A DNA stretch of 64,000 nt from an uncultured Dehalococcoidia bacterium (GCA_951812505.1 CATOSI010000003.1:682001-746000); one strand, 5' to 3'; positions 24,412 through 34,078 are shown, counted from the first letter of the stretch. Translations and numbers: made by a program. The notes: generated by a model from the letters alone, not told the origin.

Positions 24412-25050
24412 CTAAAACGGCTGTCCCCAGACTTCTTCCAGTTCCAGGGTAAAACCCTCTAACTCCGGATCGGCAGAGACAGTGTCGGAGTTTTCCAGAA
24501 TCTCCACCTCGGAGTTCGGGCGATATACGTACACGTGCTTGTTCTGTGGGTCAATCAGCCAGCCCAGCCGCGCCCCATTTTCGATGTACTCTTCCATCTT
24601 GGTCCTGAGTACGCTCAGGCTGTCGCTCTGCGACCTGAGTTCAATGACGAAATCTGGGCAGATATGTCCAAATCCCCTCTTGTCCTCGGTCGTCAATTCG
24701 GCCAGACGAGACCTGGGTATCCAGGAAGCGTCGGGGGAACGTATCGCTCCGTTGGGTAATGTGAATCCGGCGCTTGGCCCGAATGCTACTCCGTTGGTGT
24801 CGCGTCGCGCCCAATTTCGCAACTGGGCAGCAAAGTCCAGTTCCTTACTGCCAGTATCAATATGTACCGGAGGCATTAATTCCAACTCTCCCTCGGCCGT
24901 TCTTTCTATACGGACTGCATCGTTCATTTCACAGAAAGCAAGGAACTGATCCGCGGTCATTTCTATGACCGGACTCAGCCTGAGAACGATGGGGAGAGTA
25001 GCATCTGTCGCTTGCTCTGCGCGGGTTCGGGTCAATGTCTGAGTCGCCAT
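24412..25050 (-). CDS. Uma2 family (DUF820) putative endonuclease
   Basis: 212 residues from ATG 25050 (alternative ATG at 25056). PD-(D/E)xK-type core: SPDASWIPRSRL, then CPDFVIELRSQSDSL (Asp ... Glu-x-Arg), then MEEYIENGARLGWLID. Uma2 proteins are abundant in Chloroflexota and cyanobacteria, and their biological role is unsettled. The second copy of the family at 35926-36660 is only distantly similar. Confidence 0.9.
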   Translation of the reverse strand: MATQTLTRTRAEQATDATLPIVLRLSPVIEMTADQFLAFCEMNDAVRIERTAEGELELMPPVHIDTGSKELDFAAQLRNWARRDTNGVAFGPSAGFTLPNGAIRSPDASWIPRSRLAELTTEDKRGFGHICPDFVIELRSQSDSLSVLRTKMEEYIENGARLGWLIDPQNKHVYVYRPNSEVEILENSDTVSADPELEGFTLELEEVWGQPF

Positions 25051-25097
25051 AACCATATTCTCCGATGATTTTTGGTACGTCGGAACGCCGACGACTG

Positions 25098-25556
25098 TCA
25101 TCCCCAAAGGGGCGGCTTGAAGACCATTAGATAAACCAGCGCAATAATGACCACCACCTTCGCGAGCAGGAATATGCGACCTCGGGCATGGGCCGAATCG
25201 TATTCGGCGGAGTTGTCTGAACCGTCTGCGGCAAGCGCGATTTGCCGTTTGATGACGCGAGCGTGGACTCCCACAAGGCCCATCAGAACTACAAGCAGAA
25301 GAATCGAAAGCTCCAACCACGGCGTGGACCAAGCCCACGAGGCGCGGTCAATCAGCCCCAGGCCGGTGAGGAGCACGATGACGTAAGCGGGTGTCACCAT
25401 CCATCGCTCCAGCAGCCTGATCGTTTCAAGGGTGAATGCCCTGGACTCTGGGACCAATACGGCCCGGCGCAGCCAGAAGAAGTAGGAAACCGTGGCGCCC
25501 ACCCCGACCAGCGCGGAAAGTATGTGCAGCGTCAGTAGTATCTGAACAGTGGTCAA
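25098..25556 (-). CDS. DUF2269-like integral membrane protein
   Basis: 152 residues, four hydrophobic helices at about 5-28, 52-72, 82-104 and 130-148. The first helix contains LLTLHILSALVGVGATVSYF, typical of DUF2269. No catalytic motif. It starts 3 bp after the zinc-ribbon gene stops, so the two form an operon. Function unknown. Confidence 0.8.
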   Translation of the reverse strand: MTTVQILLTLHILSALVGVGATVSYFFWLRRAVLVPESRAFTLETIRLLERWMVTPAYVIVLLTGLGLIDRASWAWSTPWLELSILLLVVLMGLVGVHARVIKRQIALAADGSDNSAEYDSAHARGRIFLLAKVVVIIALVYLMVFKPPLWG

Positions 25557-25559
25557 GCG

Positions 25560-25796
25560 CTATACCCCCATAGAGCAGGCGCAGCCGCCGGGCCCGCCGC
25601 CGCCGCACCCTCCCATGCCAGCTACGGAGCCAACGCTTCCAATGTCATCCGAGGCGAATGCCGCGAACACAGATAGCTTTCGCTCGGAGTCGCCCTCGCA
25701 TATCGGGCAGGGTGCTTCGTCGTCCATGCGGCTTATTGGTCGCAGCTTGTCGAATCTGTGGCTGCATACGTTGCAGACGTATTCATAGATAGGCAT
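25560..25796 (-). CDS. FmdB-type zinc ribbon protein
   Basis: 78 residues from ATG 25796 with GGAGAAGG upstream. PIYEYVCNVC at the N-terminus and PCPICEG at residues 29-35 are the two knuckles of the FmdB/CxxC_CxxC_SSSS regulatory zinc ribbon. The tail is glycine- and cysteine-rich (GMGGCGGGGPGGCACS), which could bind metal. Members are thought to be small regulators; no target is evident. Confidence 0.9.
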   Translation of the reverse strand: MPIYEYVCNVCSHRFDKLRPISRMDDEAPCPICEGDSERKLSVFAAFASDDIGSVGSVAGMGGCGGGGPGGCACSMGV

Positions 25797-25927
25797 AGCC
25801 TTCTCCGCATTGAACATTTATGGCCAGCGATACAAGTATTCTATGTACGGGAAGCCAAGCGGTCAACCAATCATTGGACATCGTGAATACTGTATAATCA
25901 GCCAACCAAATTTCCAGGAAGTGACAG

Positions 25928-27130
25928 ATGCTTCAGACACAGGTTCTACCCGATGAACGGGGAAGGTTCGGACAGTTCGGGGGCATGTTCGTCCCCGAGA
26001 CGCTCATGGGCGCGATTCACGAACTCGAGGTCGAGTACGAGGCTGCCGCCGCAGACGAGGAGTTTCAGGGGAGGCTTCAGGCTCTTTCTCGTGACTATGT
26101 AGGCAGGCCCACAAAATTGTATTACGCGGAGAACCTGACGCGGGAACTTGGTGGCGCGAGAATATTCATCAAGCGCGAGGATCTGGCGCACACGGGCGCG
26201 CACAAGATCAACAATGCGCTGGGGCAGGGTCTTCTGGCGCAGCGCATGGGCAAGCGCCGCATCATTGCGGAGACGGGCGCGGGCCAGCACGGCGTCGCGA
26301 CCGCCACCGTATGCGCTATGCTGGACCAGGAGTGCATCGTCTATATGGGCGAGGAGGACATCAGGCGCCAAGCGCTGAATGTTTTCAGGATGCGTCTGCT
26401 TGGAGCAGAGGTCCGCTCCGTAACCAGCGGCAGTCGGACGCTCAAGGACGCAATCAACGAGGCGATACGCGACTGGGTGACCAATGTCGAGACGACGCAC
26501 TATCTTATCGGCAGCGTAGTTGGTCCCCATCCTTACCCCAAGTTGGTGCGCGACTTCCAGGCGGTCATAGGCCGAGAGGCGCGCGAGCAGTTGCTGTCAA
26601 CCATCGGCAGACTGCCGGACTACGCGATAGCGTGTGTTGGTGGCGGATCCAACGCTATGGGCCTGTTCTACGAGTTCATCAAGGACGAGGGCGTCAAGTT
26701 GGTCGGCGTCGAGGCCGGAGGCCGGGGCATCGAGACAGGTGAACACGCCTCGACCCTGGTCGCTGGAGAGGTGGGCGTGCTGCACGGCAGCATGTCGTAC
26801 CTGCTCCAGGATGAAGACGGGCAGGTACACGAGGCACACAGCATTTCCGCGGGGCTGGACTATCCCGGCGTCGGACCCGAGCATAGCTGGCTGAAGGATA
26901 CGGAAAGGGCGGAGTACGTCAGCGTCACCGATGAGCAGGCGCTGGAAGGCTTCGAGCTTCTGTGTCGCACAGAGGGGATCATTCCTGCACTGGAGCCATC
27001 TCACGCTCTTTACTACCTGTCCCAACTCGCCCCGAAGCTGGACAGAGACCAGGTGATTTTGCTTGGGTTGAGCGGACGTGGAGACAAGGACATGGATACG
27101 GTGGCAGGCGCGCTGGGTGTGGAGATGTGA
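25928..27130 (+). CDS. trpB: Tryptophan synthase beta subunit
   Basis: 400 residues, the normal length for TrpB1. HTGAHKINN carries the PLP lysine (Lys93). The phosphate loop GGGSNAMG is present, as are GAGQHG and YPGVGPEHS. The enzyme joins indole and serine to make tryptophan. No trpA or other trp genes are adjacent, so it is separated from the classical operon. A TATAAT box near 25891 and AGGAAGTG before the ATG give a plausible promoter and ribosome site. Confidence 0.97.
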   Translation: MLQTQVLPDERGRFGQFGGMFVPETLMGAIHELEVEYEAAAADEEFQGRLQALSRDYVGRPTKLYYAENLTRELGGARIFIKREDLAHTGAHKINNALGQGLLAQRMGKRRIIAETGAGQHGVATATVCAMLDQECIVYMGEEDIRRQALNVFRMRLLGAEVRSVTSGSRTLKDAINEAIRDWVTNVETTHYLIGSVVGPHPYPKLVRDFQAVIGREAREQLLSTIGRLPDYAIACVGGGSNAMGLFYEFIKDEGVKLVGVEAGGRGIETGEHASTLVAGEVGVLHGSMSYLLQDEDGQVHEAHSISAGLDYPGVGPEHSWLKDTERAEYVSVTDEQALEGFELLCRTEGIIPALEPSHALYYLSQLAPKLDRDQVILLGLSGRGDKDMDTVAGALGVEM

Positions 27131-27146
27131 GAATGGGAGTCAAGCA

Positions 27147-27404
27147 ATGATCGCCAGAATACCTCTAACGGCAAAAGTTCCCGTATTCATAGATGAGGAG
27201 CCGGAGGGCGGATACACCGTTACATCACCGCTCTTTCCCGAACTGCTTACCGAGGGGGACGCAATCGAGGAAGTTCTCAAGAATATACATGAAGTCTTCG
27301 GAATGATAATCGAAGAATATATGGATGAAGAGCGACTGCTGCCGCGCGGCCTGTTCTCCGAAGACCCGGCCGTATCTCTCAAACCGGCGGTAACAGCTTC
27401 TTGA
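27147..27404 (+). CDS. hicB: HicB-type antitoxin
   Basis: 85 residues from ATG 27147 (GGGAGT upstream). The partial RNase-H-like HicB core reads VFIDEEPEGGYTVTSPLFPE, then EGDAIEEVLKNIHEVF. An acidic helical tail follows. It overlaps the hicA frame by 4 nt (TTGA), the usual coupling. The antitoxin frame is intact, whereas its partner is interrupted. Confidence 0.85.
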   Translation: MIARIPLTAKVPVFIDEEPEGGYTVTSPLFPELLTEGDAIEEVLKNIHEVFGMIIEEYMDEERLLPRGLFSEDPAVSLKPAVTAS

Positions 27405-27613
27405 GATACCGCGAAGTTGCCCGAAAGTTCATCCATTTCGGCTGCTATGAAGATGTCCGGTGAAGACGCGGGTCACATAGGATGTGGATCAATCCGCACA
27501 CGGGCAGGAGTACCCATCTGGTGGACTGGGGAAGGCGCGACTTGAAAATCGGAACTCTTCGTTCGGCTGTCCGACAACTCGACCTAGACTGGCAAGAGTT
27601 CAACGAAGCGTAG
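27401..27613 (+). pseudogene. hicA: HicA-type toxin gene with in-frame TGA
   Basis: The frame from TTG 27401 to TAG 27613 reads LRYREVARKFIHFGCYEDVR, then TGA at 27461-27463, then RRGSHRMWINPHTGRS and ending DLKIGTLRSAVRQLDLDWQ plus EFNEA. GSHR is the HicA catalytic-His motif, and the C-terminal KxGTLRxAxRQLxLDW pattern is typical. Everything stays in one frame, so a single C-to-T change of an Arg codon (CGA to TGA) would explain the stop. Restart at ATG 27482 would omit the catalytic His. Confidence 0.75.
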
Positions 27614-27634
27614 ATTCAGGAGAAAGAATACGAC

Positions 27635-29095
27635 ATGGCGAGCAGAGATTCACAAAGGCCCAACATCCTATTCATCTTAAGTGACGACCAGGGCGCGTGG
27701 GCTATGGGATGTGCTGGCAATGAGGAACTGGACACGCCCAACCTCGACCGGCTCGCTTCCACGGGAATCAGGTTCGAGAACTTCTTCTGCGCCTCGCCGG
27801 TCTGCTCTCCCGCTAGGGCTTCCATATTGACCGGCCAGATACCGTCTCAGCATGGTGTTCAGGACTTTCTGCGGCGTGGCAACTCCGAGTTGCTTCCTGG
27901 TGATGGCGAAGAGATCGAATATATGCGGGGACGCAGGTCATATGTCGAGACGCTCGCTGAGAACGGCTACGCCTGTGGTCTGAGCGGCAAGTGGCACCTG
28001 GGACGCTCCGCGCTGCCCCAGCTCGGATTCGACTATTGGAACGTCCACGCCACGGGCGGAGGCAACTATTACAATGCTCCCATGCTGAAGGATGGAGAAC
28101 TGCACCAGCCGGATGGCTATGTAACCGACGTGATAACCGACAACGCCCTGGACTTTCTCAGTGGGCAAGTGGACTCGGAGGCTCCTTTCTCTCTGAATGT
28201 CCACTACACCGCGCCCCACGCGCCTTGGGGTCGGGAACACCATCCGGACGAGGTTTTCGACGACTTCCACGACAGCTACGCCTTTGACTCGGTCCCTTTC
28301 GAGGACATACATCCCAATCAGCTCAACAAGGAGGCAAGGGCGGCTACTCTTGGCGATACGCCCGAGAACCGCAGGCTGGCCCTCAGCGGGTACTTCGCCG
28401 CCGTCGTGGAAATGGACAGGAACATCGGCAGGCTGCTCGACTGGCTGGAGGAGAACGGACTCAGGGAAAACACTCTGGTCGTCTTCAACGCGGACAACGG
28501 CATGAACATGGGACATCACGGCATATGGGGCAAGGGGAACGGAACGTACCCACCGAATATGTACGACACTGCGGTCAAAGTTCCGACGCTGGTCTCACGG
28601 CCAGGCCACGTTCCGCAGGACTTGGTCTGCGACAAGCTGTTGAGCCAGTATGACTTCATGCCGACACTGCTCGGCTATCTCGGATTGGAATCGCCTTCCA
28701 ATCAGCCGCTTCCAGGGAGAGACTTCTCACCCATATTGCGCGGGGAGTCGCTGGCGGATGATACGCCCATCTACGTGCTGGACGAGTACGGTCCTACTCG
28801 CATGATTCGCACTCGGACGTGGAAATACGTCCATCGCTACCCGGACGGGCCGGACGAACTTTACGATCTGGCAAACGATCCTTTCGAAAAGCTGAATCTC
28901 GTGGACTTGCCGGAGTACGACGGGCGAATCTCCGAACTCCGGGCCGAACTGGAGGAGTGGTACGACCGTTACGTTGATCCACGCATGGACGGTGCGAAGA
29001 ATAACGTGACCGGGAGAGGTCAGATAGGACTGGCGGGTTCCCATGACTACGACAAGCCGTTCGCGGACGATGTGGAATTCTACCACCTTCGGTAG
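27635..29095 (+). CDS. Sulfatase (arylsulfatase type)
   Basis: 486 residues. Metal site RPNILFILSDDQG (Asp17, Asp18); the formylglycine motif is CSPAR (Cys57) in VCSPARASILTG. Later metal ligands lie in VVFNADNGMN. AGGAGAAAG lies upstream of the ATG. No signal peptide is visible, so it is probably cytoplasmic. It hydrolyses a sulfate ester; the substrate is unknown. No formylglycine-generating enzyme is in the window. The C-terminal DDVEFYHLR ending is intact. Confidence 0.95.
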   Translation: MASRDSQRPNILFILSDDQGAWAMGCAGNEELDTPNLDRLASTGIRFENFFCASPVCSPARASILTGQIPSQHGVQDFLRRGNSELLPGDGEEIEYMRGRRSYVETLAENGYACGLSGKWHLGRSALPQLGFDYWNVHATGGGNYYNAPMLKDGELHQPDGYVTDVITDNALDFLSGQVDSEAPFSLNVHYTAPHAPWGREHHPDEVFDDFHDSYAFDSVPFEDIHPNQLNKEARAATLGDTPENRRLALSGYFAAVVEMDRNIGRLLDWLEENGLRENTLVVFNADNGMNMGHHGIWGKGNGTYPPNMYDTAVKVPTLVSRPGHVPQDLVCDKLLSQYDFMPTLLGYLGLESPSNQPLPGRDFSPILRGESLADDTPIYVLDEYGPTRMIRTRTWKYVHRYPDGPDELYDLANDPFEKLNLVDLPEYDGRISELRAELEEWYDRYVDPRMDGAKNNVTGRGQIGLAGSHDYDKPFADDVEFYHLR

Positions 29096-29267
29096 CTGTA
29101 CAGGACGACCTCAAAGAACGTGCAGTCGCCAATTCGACATTTCCTCATCTTGGGACAGCGTGGAGTCGTTTTGCGAATTTTTTATAAACTTTACAATATG
29201 TCGCCATAATCCCTATTATATGTCTGCAAACTGGGAGAACCGTTTCCTCAGTACGACACAACACTGA

Positions 29268-30677
29268 ATGGAGGATATATCACCCTTGGTTACCTGGACA
29301 CCAGACCCGACATTTTATACCTCTCCCAAGAAGGCGATGGACGCGCCCCAGGAGGAGATAGCATATGTAGCGATAGTGAACCCCAAAGACGACGGACGCC
29401 CGGACGCAGTGGGCGTCATGGACGTGAATCCCGAATCTTCGGACTTCGGGAAGGTGATAAGTCGCCTGGACCTGCCCCACTCAGGCGACGAGCTTCACCA
29501 CTTCGGATGGAACGCCTGCAGCGCGTCGCTTTGCCCGAATATGCCGCACCCTCACGTCGAGCGTCGCTATCTGCTGTTCGGAGCGCTCCGCTCTTCCAGA
29601 ATCTATATCATAGATACCCAGCCCGACCCGCTCAATCCCACAATCGCCAAGGTTATCGAAGCTGAAGAACTGGCTGAGAAGACCGGATACAGCCGGCCGC
29701 ACACCGTTCATTGTGGCCCGGATGCCATCTATATGAACGCGCTTGGCGCGCCGGACGGCGGCGGCCCGGGTGGGGTGTTCATGCTCGATCACGACACGTT
29801 CGAGGTCAAGGGCGCTTGGGAAGCCGACAGAGGATCCCAGACGCTCTCGTATGACTTCTGGTGGCACCTCAACCACGACACCATGATCACCAGCGAGTGG
29901 GGAACACCCAGTATGGTGGAGAACGGCGTCCAGCCTGACCTGCTTCTGAACAGTGAGTACGGCCACAAGTTGCACGTCTGGGACCTGCGCGAGCGAAAGC
30001 ATCTGGAGGAGCTCGAAATGGGTCCCGAGAACCAGATGGCTCTTGAACTCCGTCCTGCTCACGATCCTCGAAAGACCTACGGATTCGTGGGCGTGGTCAC
30101 CAGCCTGAAGGATCTCTCCGGGTCGGTGTGGTTGTGGTACAGGGACAACGGTAAGTGGGCTATCAAGAAGGTCATCGAGATTCCCGCCGAGCCTGCGGAC
30201 GCCGATCAGCTGCCTCCGCTGCTTCAGGGATTCGGAGCGGTTCCCCCGGTGATTACGGACATCAACCTGTCTCTGGACGACAAATTCCTGTATGTCTCTT
30301 GCTGGGGAACGGGCGAGTTCAAGCAGTACGACGTGTCTGATCCGTTCAACCCCAAAGAGACCGGCTCCGTCCACCTGGGCGGAATCACTCGCAAGGCTGG
30401 ACATCCCAGCAACGGCAACCTGAACGGCGGCCCGCAGATGGTCGAGGTCAGCCGCGACGGTCGCAGGATTTACGTGACCAACTCGCTCTACGTCGCATGG
30501 GACGAGCAGTTCTACCCAGAAGGCATTCGCGGCTGGGCGGCGAAGATCAACACTTCCCCCGAAGGCGGCATGACTGTGGACGAGGACTTCTTCGTCGAGT
30601 TCGGCGACGAGCGTCCCCACCAGATCAGGCTCCAGGGCGGTGATTCCTCTTCCGACTCCTTCTGCTACCCGGACTAA
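29268..30677 (+). CDS. Selenium-binding protein 56 / methanethiol oxidase-like
   Basis: 469 residues of the SBP56 family, a seven-bladed propeller. Recognisable parts are DELHHFGWNACSA, RPHTVHCGPDAIYMNALG, DFWWHLNHDTMITSEWG and VSCWGTGEFKQYDVSDP. The histidine-rich motifs are candidate metal ligands. In characterised homologues the enzyme oxidises methanethiol. The usual N-terminal Cys-containing segment is absent here. A strong hairpin follows at 30704-30739. Confidence 0.92.
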   Translation: MEDISPLVTWTPDPTFYTSPKKAMDAPQEEIAYVAIVNPKDDGRPDAVGVMDVNPESSDFGKVISRLDLPHSGDELHHFGWNACSASLCPNMPHPHVERRYLLFGALRSSRIYIIDTQPDPLNPTIAKVIEAEELAEKTGYSRPHTVHCGPDAIYMNALGAPDGGGPGGVFMLDHDTFEVKGAWEADRGSQTLSYDFWWHLNHDTMITSEWGTPSMVENGVQPDLLLNSEYGHKLHVWDLRERKHLEELEMGPENQMALELRPAHDPRKTYGFVGVVTSLKDLSGSVWLWYRDNGKWAIKKVIEIPAEPADADQLPPLLQGFGAVPPVITDINLSLDDKFLYVSCWGTGEFKQYDVSDPFNPKETGSVHLGGITRKAGHPSNGNLNGGPQMVEVSRDGRRIYVTNSLYVAWDEQFYPEGIRGWAAKINTSPEGGMTVDEDFFVEFGDERPHQIRLQGGDSSSDSFCYPD

Positions 30678-30703
30678 GCACACATCGAATAGTCGCAATC
30701 ATG

Positions 30704-30739
30704 AAGATAGAGGGCGAGGTTCAAATCGCCCTCTATCTT
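30704..30739 (+). terminator. Intrinsic terminator after SBP56-like gene
   Basis: AAGATAGAGGGCGA and its exact complement TCGCCCTCTATCTT (14 bp) around an 8-nt loop, 27 bp after the stop codon. The following T-run is short (TTGTTT), so it may be moderately efficient. Confidence 0.7.
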
Positions 30740-30775
30740 GTTTATGCCCGCATTGGAACCTGGAGTTAGGTCCGC

Positions 30776-31462
30776 TTGTTCGAGATAGGTGAACTGTGGC
30801 CATGGCTGGTACTTGCCGCGCTGGGAGCGTATCACGGAGTCAACCCGGCGATGGGCTGGTTGTTCGCGGTGGCTCTTGGTCTCCAGGAAGGAAGACGCGG
30901 CGCTGTTTACGAGGCGTTCGTTCCGATAGCCTTGGGGCACATGATCTCAGTCGTTGTGGTCGTGGGCGTCGTGCTGCTCGTCCGCTCAGTCATTCCCTTC
31001 GACGCCCTGAAGTACATTGGCGCGGCGATACTGGTTGGGTTTGGGATCTACAAGCTCGTCCGCTCGACCCACCCACGCTGGGTTGGAATGCGCGTGGGGT
31101 TTCGCGACCTCACGTCCTGGTCTTTCCTGATGGCGTCGGCGCACGGTGCGGGGCTGATGCTGATTCCGATACTGTTCAACTTGCCGGGCTACCGACTGTC
31201 TATCGCCGAGGCCATTGACGTGCGGGACCTGCCTCACGCGGACTATATGCTGGTCGGCGCGCCGAGTGGCATCGAGACGATCATCTCCCAGGTCACCGCC
31301 GTCTCGATCCACACGCTGGCGATGTTCGGCGTTATGGCCATTGTGGCGATTGTAGTCTATGAGAAGGTCGGAGTCGCTATATTGCGGCGCGCCTGGTTCA
31401 ATCTGGATAAGGTCTGGGCAATAGTTCTGATAGGTACGGGGCTACTGACACTCGTACTCTAA
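30776..31462 (+). CDS. Polytopic membrane protein, unknown function
   Basis: 228 residues starting at TTG 30776, with five to six hydrophobic helices. An early ALGAYHGVNPAMGWLFAVAL motif lies in the first helix region, and a histidine follows in FLMASAHGAGLML. Such His-Gly-x-Asn-Pro motifs occur in unnamed bacterial membrane proteins that resemble metal or LysE-type transporters; I do not assign a substrate. It stands alone between the SBP56 terminator and the convergent ABC operon. Confidence 0.72.
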   Translation: MFEIGELWPWLVLAALGAYHGVNPAMGWLFAVALGLQEGRRGAVYEAFVPIALGHMISVVVVVGVVLLVRSVIPFDALKYIGAAILVGFGIYKLVRSTHPRWVGMRVGFRDLTSWSFLMASAHGAGLMLIPILFNLPGYRLSIAEAIDVRDLPHADYMLVGAPSGIETIISQVTAVSIHTLAMFGVMAIVAIVVYEKVGVAILRRAWFNLDKVWAIVLIGTGLLTLVL

Positions 31463-31498
31463 TTGTTAATTGGAAATTGATAACTGATGATTGAACCA

Positions 31499-32302
31499 TC
31501 AGCTTCCGGTGGACAGGTAGTGACGCTCGCCAAATCGCCATGTGCGGAGCGCGACCAGCAGGAAGATGACGCCTATCAGGGGAGCGGCGTACTGGAACCA
31601 GAGGGGTGAACCGAGCGGATCCGGCTTGCCGATGATCGCGAGCGCCGGGAAGTAGCTGACACAGCCAAGAGGCACTCCGAACGTGAACAGTCTCTGGAAC
31701 CACGGTCGGTAGATAGCCAGGGGGTACTGCGTGGTCTCCACACCGCCGTAAGTGACGGTGTTCATTATCTCGAGCGTCTCGGTCGTCCAGAAGGCGAGGG
31801 TTGCCTGAAGCACGACCAGCCCGATGAATATGCACACTCCTCCGGCGACGGTCCCTATCAGAAGCGCGACGTCGGTCGCGGACCAGCTGACGTCCATCGC
31901 CACACTCGCCCAGGCCATGACTCCGAAGCCCTGCGCGAATCGCCCGACCCGTCTGAGCGTCAACTCCTGGCCTGCAAGCTGGAGGGCTGTGGATCGCGGC
32001 CTTGTCAGCAGCCGGTCGAAGTCGCCGGACTTGACCATGTTGCCGAACAAGTCGAAGCCTCGCGCGGCGGCGTCGGCTATGGAGAATGCGATGTTCACCA
32101 TTCCGTACAGGAAGGCGACCTCGTGAAGGCTCCATCCCTGGAGGTTGTCGAACCTGGCGAATAGTACCAGAATCGCCACGAATTCTACGCCGGTCGCAAG
32201 GAGATGTCCTATGCTGAGCATGACGAAAGAGGCACGGTACTGCATCTGGCCGCGCACGGAGATTTCGATGTAGCGCATGTAGAGATATACGGTGTTCAGC
32301 AT
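31499..32302 (-). CDS. ABC-2 type exporter permease (DUF990-like)
   Basis: 267 residues, six predicted membrane helices. It ends the minus-strand operon ATPase-permease-permease and starts 4 bp after the other permease. The conserved segment DRLLTRPRSTALQLAGQELTL in the cytoplasmic loop is typical of ABC-2 permeases of the daunorubicin or DUF990 exporter group. It probably forms a heterodimer with the 32307-33098 product. Confidence 0.88.
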   Translation of the reverse strand: MLNTVYLYMRYIEISVRGQMQYRASFVMLSIGHLLATGVEFVAILVLFARFDNLQGWSLHEVAFLYGMVNIAFSIADAAARGFDLFGNMVKSGDFDRLLTRPRSTALQLAGQELTLRRVGRFAQGFGVMAWASVAMDVSWSATDVALLIGTVAGGVCIFIGLVVLQATLAFWTTETLEIMNTVTYGGVETTQYPLAIYRPWFQRLFTFGVPLGCVSYFPALAIIGKPDPLGSPLWFQYAAPLIGVIFLLVALRTWRFGERHYLSTGS

Positions 32303-32306
32303 GGTC

Positions 32307-33098
32307 CTATCCCCCCTGTATGACCACTCTGCGGAGTCCCCGCGAGAGTACCCAGCGACCGAAGAGGACTATCGCGACGGTCCAGGCTAATTGGTGAGCA
32401 AGGAGCATGGGCAGTTCCCCCGGCGGAATGTGGCCCAGATAGAGCCGGAACGGCACGTCCACCAGACCGCGGAACGGCAGGAAGTTCAGGATGGTCTGCG
32501 CCCAGTCGGGGTAGAGCGGGATGGGGACTATCATGCCCGAGAGTATGGTCACGACGGCGGGCGCGAGTCCGAGCATACCGTCGGCGGAGAGCGTCCAGAG
32601 GATGGTGATGTTGAACAGCGTGGAGAGGGCGGCGCTGAGCAGGACAGCGCCCAACATCGCAATTATGAACGCGCCTGCGGACCCCCAGGAAGCGGGGGTG
32701 TGCATACCCATGATGATGAAGGCGAAGATGATGAGTAGGGGGGCCCTCAGAAGTGTAGGAGCGGTGCGCCAGGCGAGTGAGCGACTGAACCAGTAGGTGT
32801 AGAGATCAACGGGGCGGATCAGTTCGTAACCGACGCCGCCGGTGCGTATCTGATTCCTCAGATTCAGGTCGAGGTTCCAGGGCAGGAGGGCGAGGAACGC
32901 CTGACCGAGCCAGACGTAGGTTGTTACCTCATCTATTTCCATGGGTTGCTCGGCGACTGACGACCGGTAGAAGGCTTCGAATATCATCACGCGAATCAGG
33001 CCCCAGAATAGCTGGGTGCCCATTCCCGCCACTGCAGCGGCGCGGTACTGGAGCAGTTCCCTGAAGCGCGCGCTGGCGACCGCCCAGTAGCTCGTCAC
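32307..33098 (-). CDS. ABC-2 type exporter permease
   Basis: 263 residues, six membrane helices. The early loop is GTQLFWGLIRVMIFEAFY and the loop motif is RTGGVGYELIRPVDLYTYWF (the EL.RP-type coupling motif). It overlaps the ATPase gene by 4 nt and precedes the second permease by 4 bp. Predicted partner of the ATPase in export of a lipid, drug or polysaccharide; the substrate cannot be told. Confidence 0.9.
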   Translation of the reverse strand: MTSYWAVASARFRELLQYRAAAVAGMGTQLFWGLIRVMIFEAFYRSSVAEQPMEIDEVTTYVWLGQAFLALLPWNLDLNLRNQIRTGGVGYELIRPVDLYTYWFSRSLAWRTAPTLLRAPLLIIFAFIIMGMHTPASWGSAGAFIIAMLGAVLLSAALSTLFNITILWTLSADGMLGLAPAVVTILSGMIVPIPLYPDWAQTILNFLPFRGLVDVPFRLYLGHIPPGELPMLLAHQLAWTVAIVLFGRWVLSRGLRRVVIQGG

Positions 33099-34078
33099 AG
33101 GGTGCTCTCCTCGTAGAGACGGGCGATGGTCTCCTCGATGGGCGGGTTCTCGACGAACAGGTCGCGCACCGGATGGGCGGCTGTGACGCGAGATATGAGA
33201 TCGGCGGCTGACACTCGGTCGGGGTCGAAACTGAGGTGGACGCGGTAGTCCTCGCGATGGGTTACAGTCGCGTCGGGGTCGGACACATCCGCATCTTCTT
33301 CCAGTAGATGGACTACGAGACGACGTTCGCGGCTGACGCGGGCGCGAAGTTCTTCAAGTGGGCCGTCGGAGAGGATTTGACCGTCGCTGATCACCATAAC
33401 GCGGTCGCAGAGTGCCTCGATGTCGTCCATGTCGTGGGTGGTGAGGATGACGGTTATGCCGCGCTCTTTGTTGAAGCGATTTATGAAGTCGCGGAAGGCG
33501 AGCTTGGACACAGCGTCCAGGCCGATGGTCGGCTCGTCGAGGAAGAGAATCGAGGGGGAGTGGAGGAGCGCGGCGGCCAAGTCACAGCGCATACGCTGTC
33601 CGAGGCTGAGCTGGCGGACTGGGGTGTCGAGGAGCGATTGGAGGCGAAGCGTCTCTATGAATTCGTCGCGGCTGCGGGCGTAGTCTGTCTGGGGAACGCG
33701 ATATATGTCTCGCAGGAGGTCGAAGGACTCGATGACGGGCAGGTCCCACCATAGCTGGGTGCGCTGTCCGAAGACGACGCCGATGCGGGCGACGTGCGCC
33801 TTGCGGTCGTCCCAGGGTACGAGGCCAAGTATCTCGCACCTGCCGGAGTCGGGTACGAGTATGCCGGAGATGATCTTGATGGTCGTGGACTTGCCCGCTC
33901 CGTTCGGCCCGATATACCCGACGAGTTCGCCCTGTTCGATGTCGAAGGATATGCCGTCGAGGGCGTCGACGGTGTGGTAGCGGCGGCTGACGACGCCACG
34001 CAGCGCGCCCAGCAGTCCTGGCGGGCGTTCGGCGACGCGGAAGCGCTTGACGAGGTTCTCGACGACGATCTGAGGCAC
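33095..34078 (-). CDS. ABC transporter ATP-binding protein
   Basis: 327 residues. Walker A is GPNGAGKS at 57-64, the signature is LSLGQRMRC, Walker B is SILFLDEPTIGLD, and the H-loop is ILTTHDMDD. It has an N-terminal DUF4162-less core and a C-terminal extension of about 80 residues with VHLLEEDADV, common in ABC-2 exporters. First gene of the exporter operon; the two permeases follow with 4-nt overlap and 4-bp gap. Confidence 0.94.
   Translation of the reverse strand: MPQIVVENLVKRFRVAERPPGLLGALRGVVSRRYHTVDALDGISFDIEQGELVGYIGPNGAGKSTTIKIISGILVPDSGRCEILGLVPWDDRKAHVARIGVVFGQRTQLWWDLPVIESFDLLRDIYRVPQTDYARSRDEFIETLRLQSLLDTPVRQLSLGQRMRCDLAAALLHSPSILFLDEPTIGLDAVSKLAFRDFINRFNKERGITVILTTHDMDDIEALCDRVMVISDGQILSDGPLEELRARVSRERRLVVHLLEEDADVSDPDATVTHREDYRVHLSFDPDRVSAADLISRVTAAHPVRDLFVENPPIEETIARLYEESTL

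Noticed and set aside
29481-30698. A 405-codon minus-strand frame
   Set aside because: Antisense shadow of the SBP56-like gene; composition is Val/Arg/His-rich without any motif.
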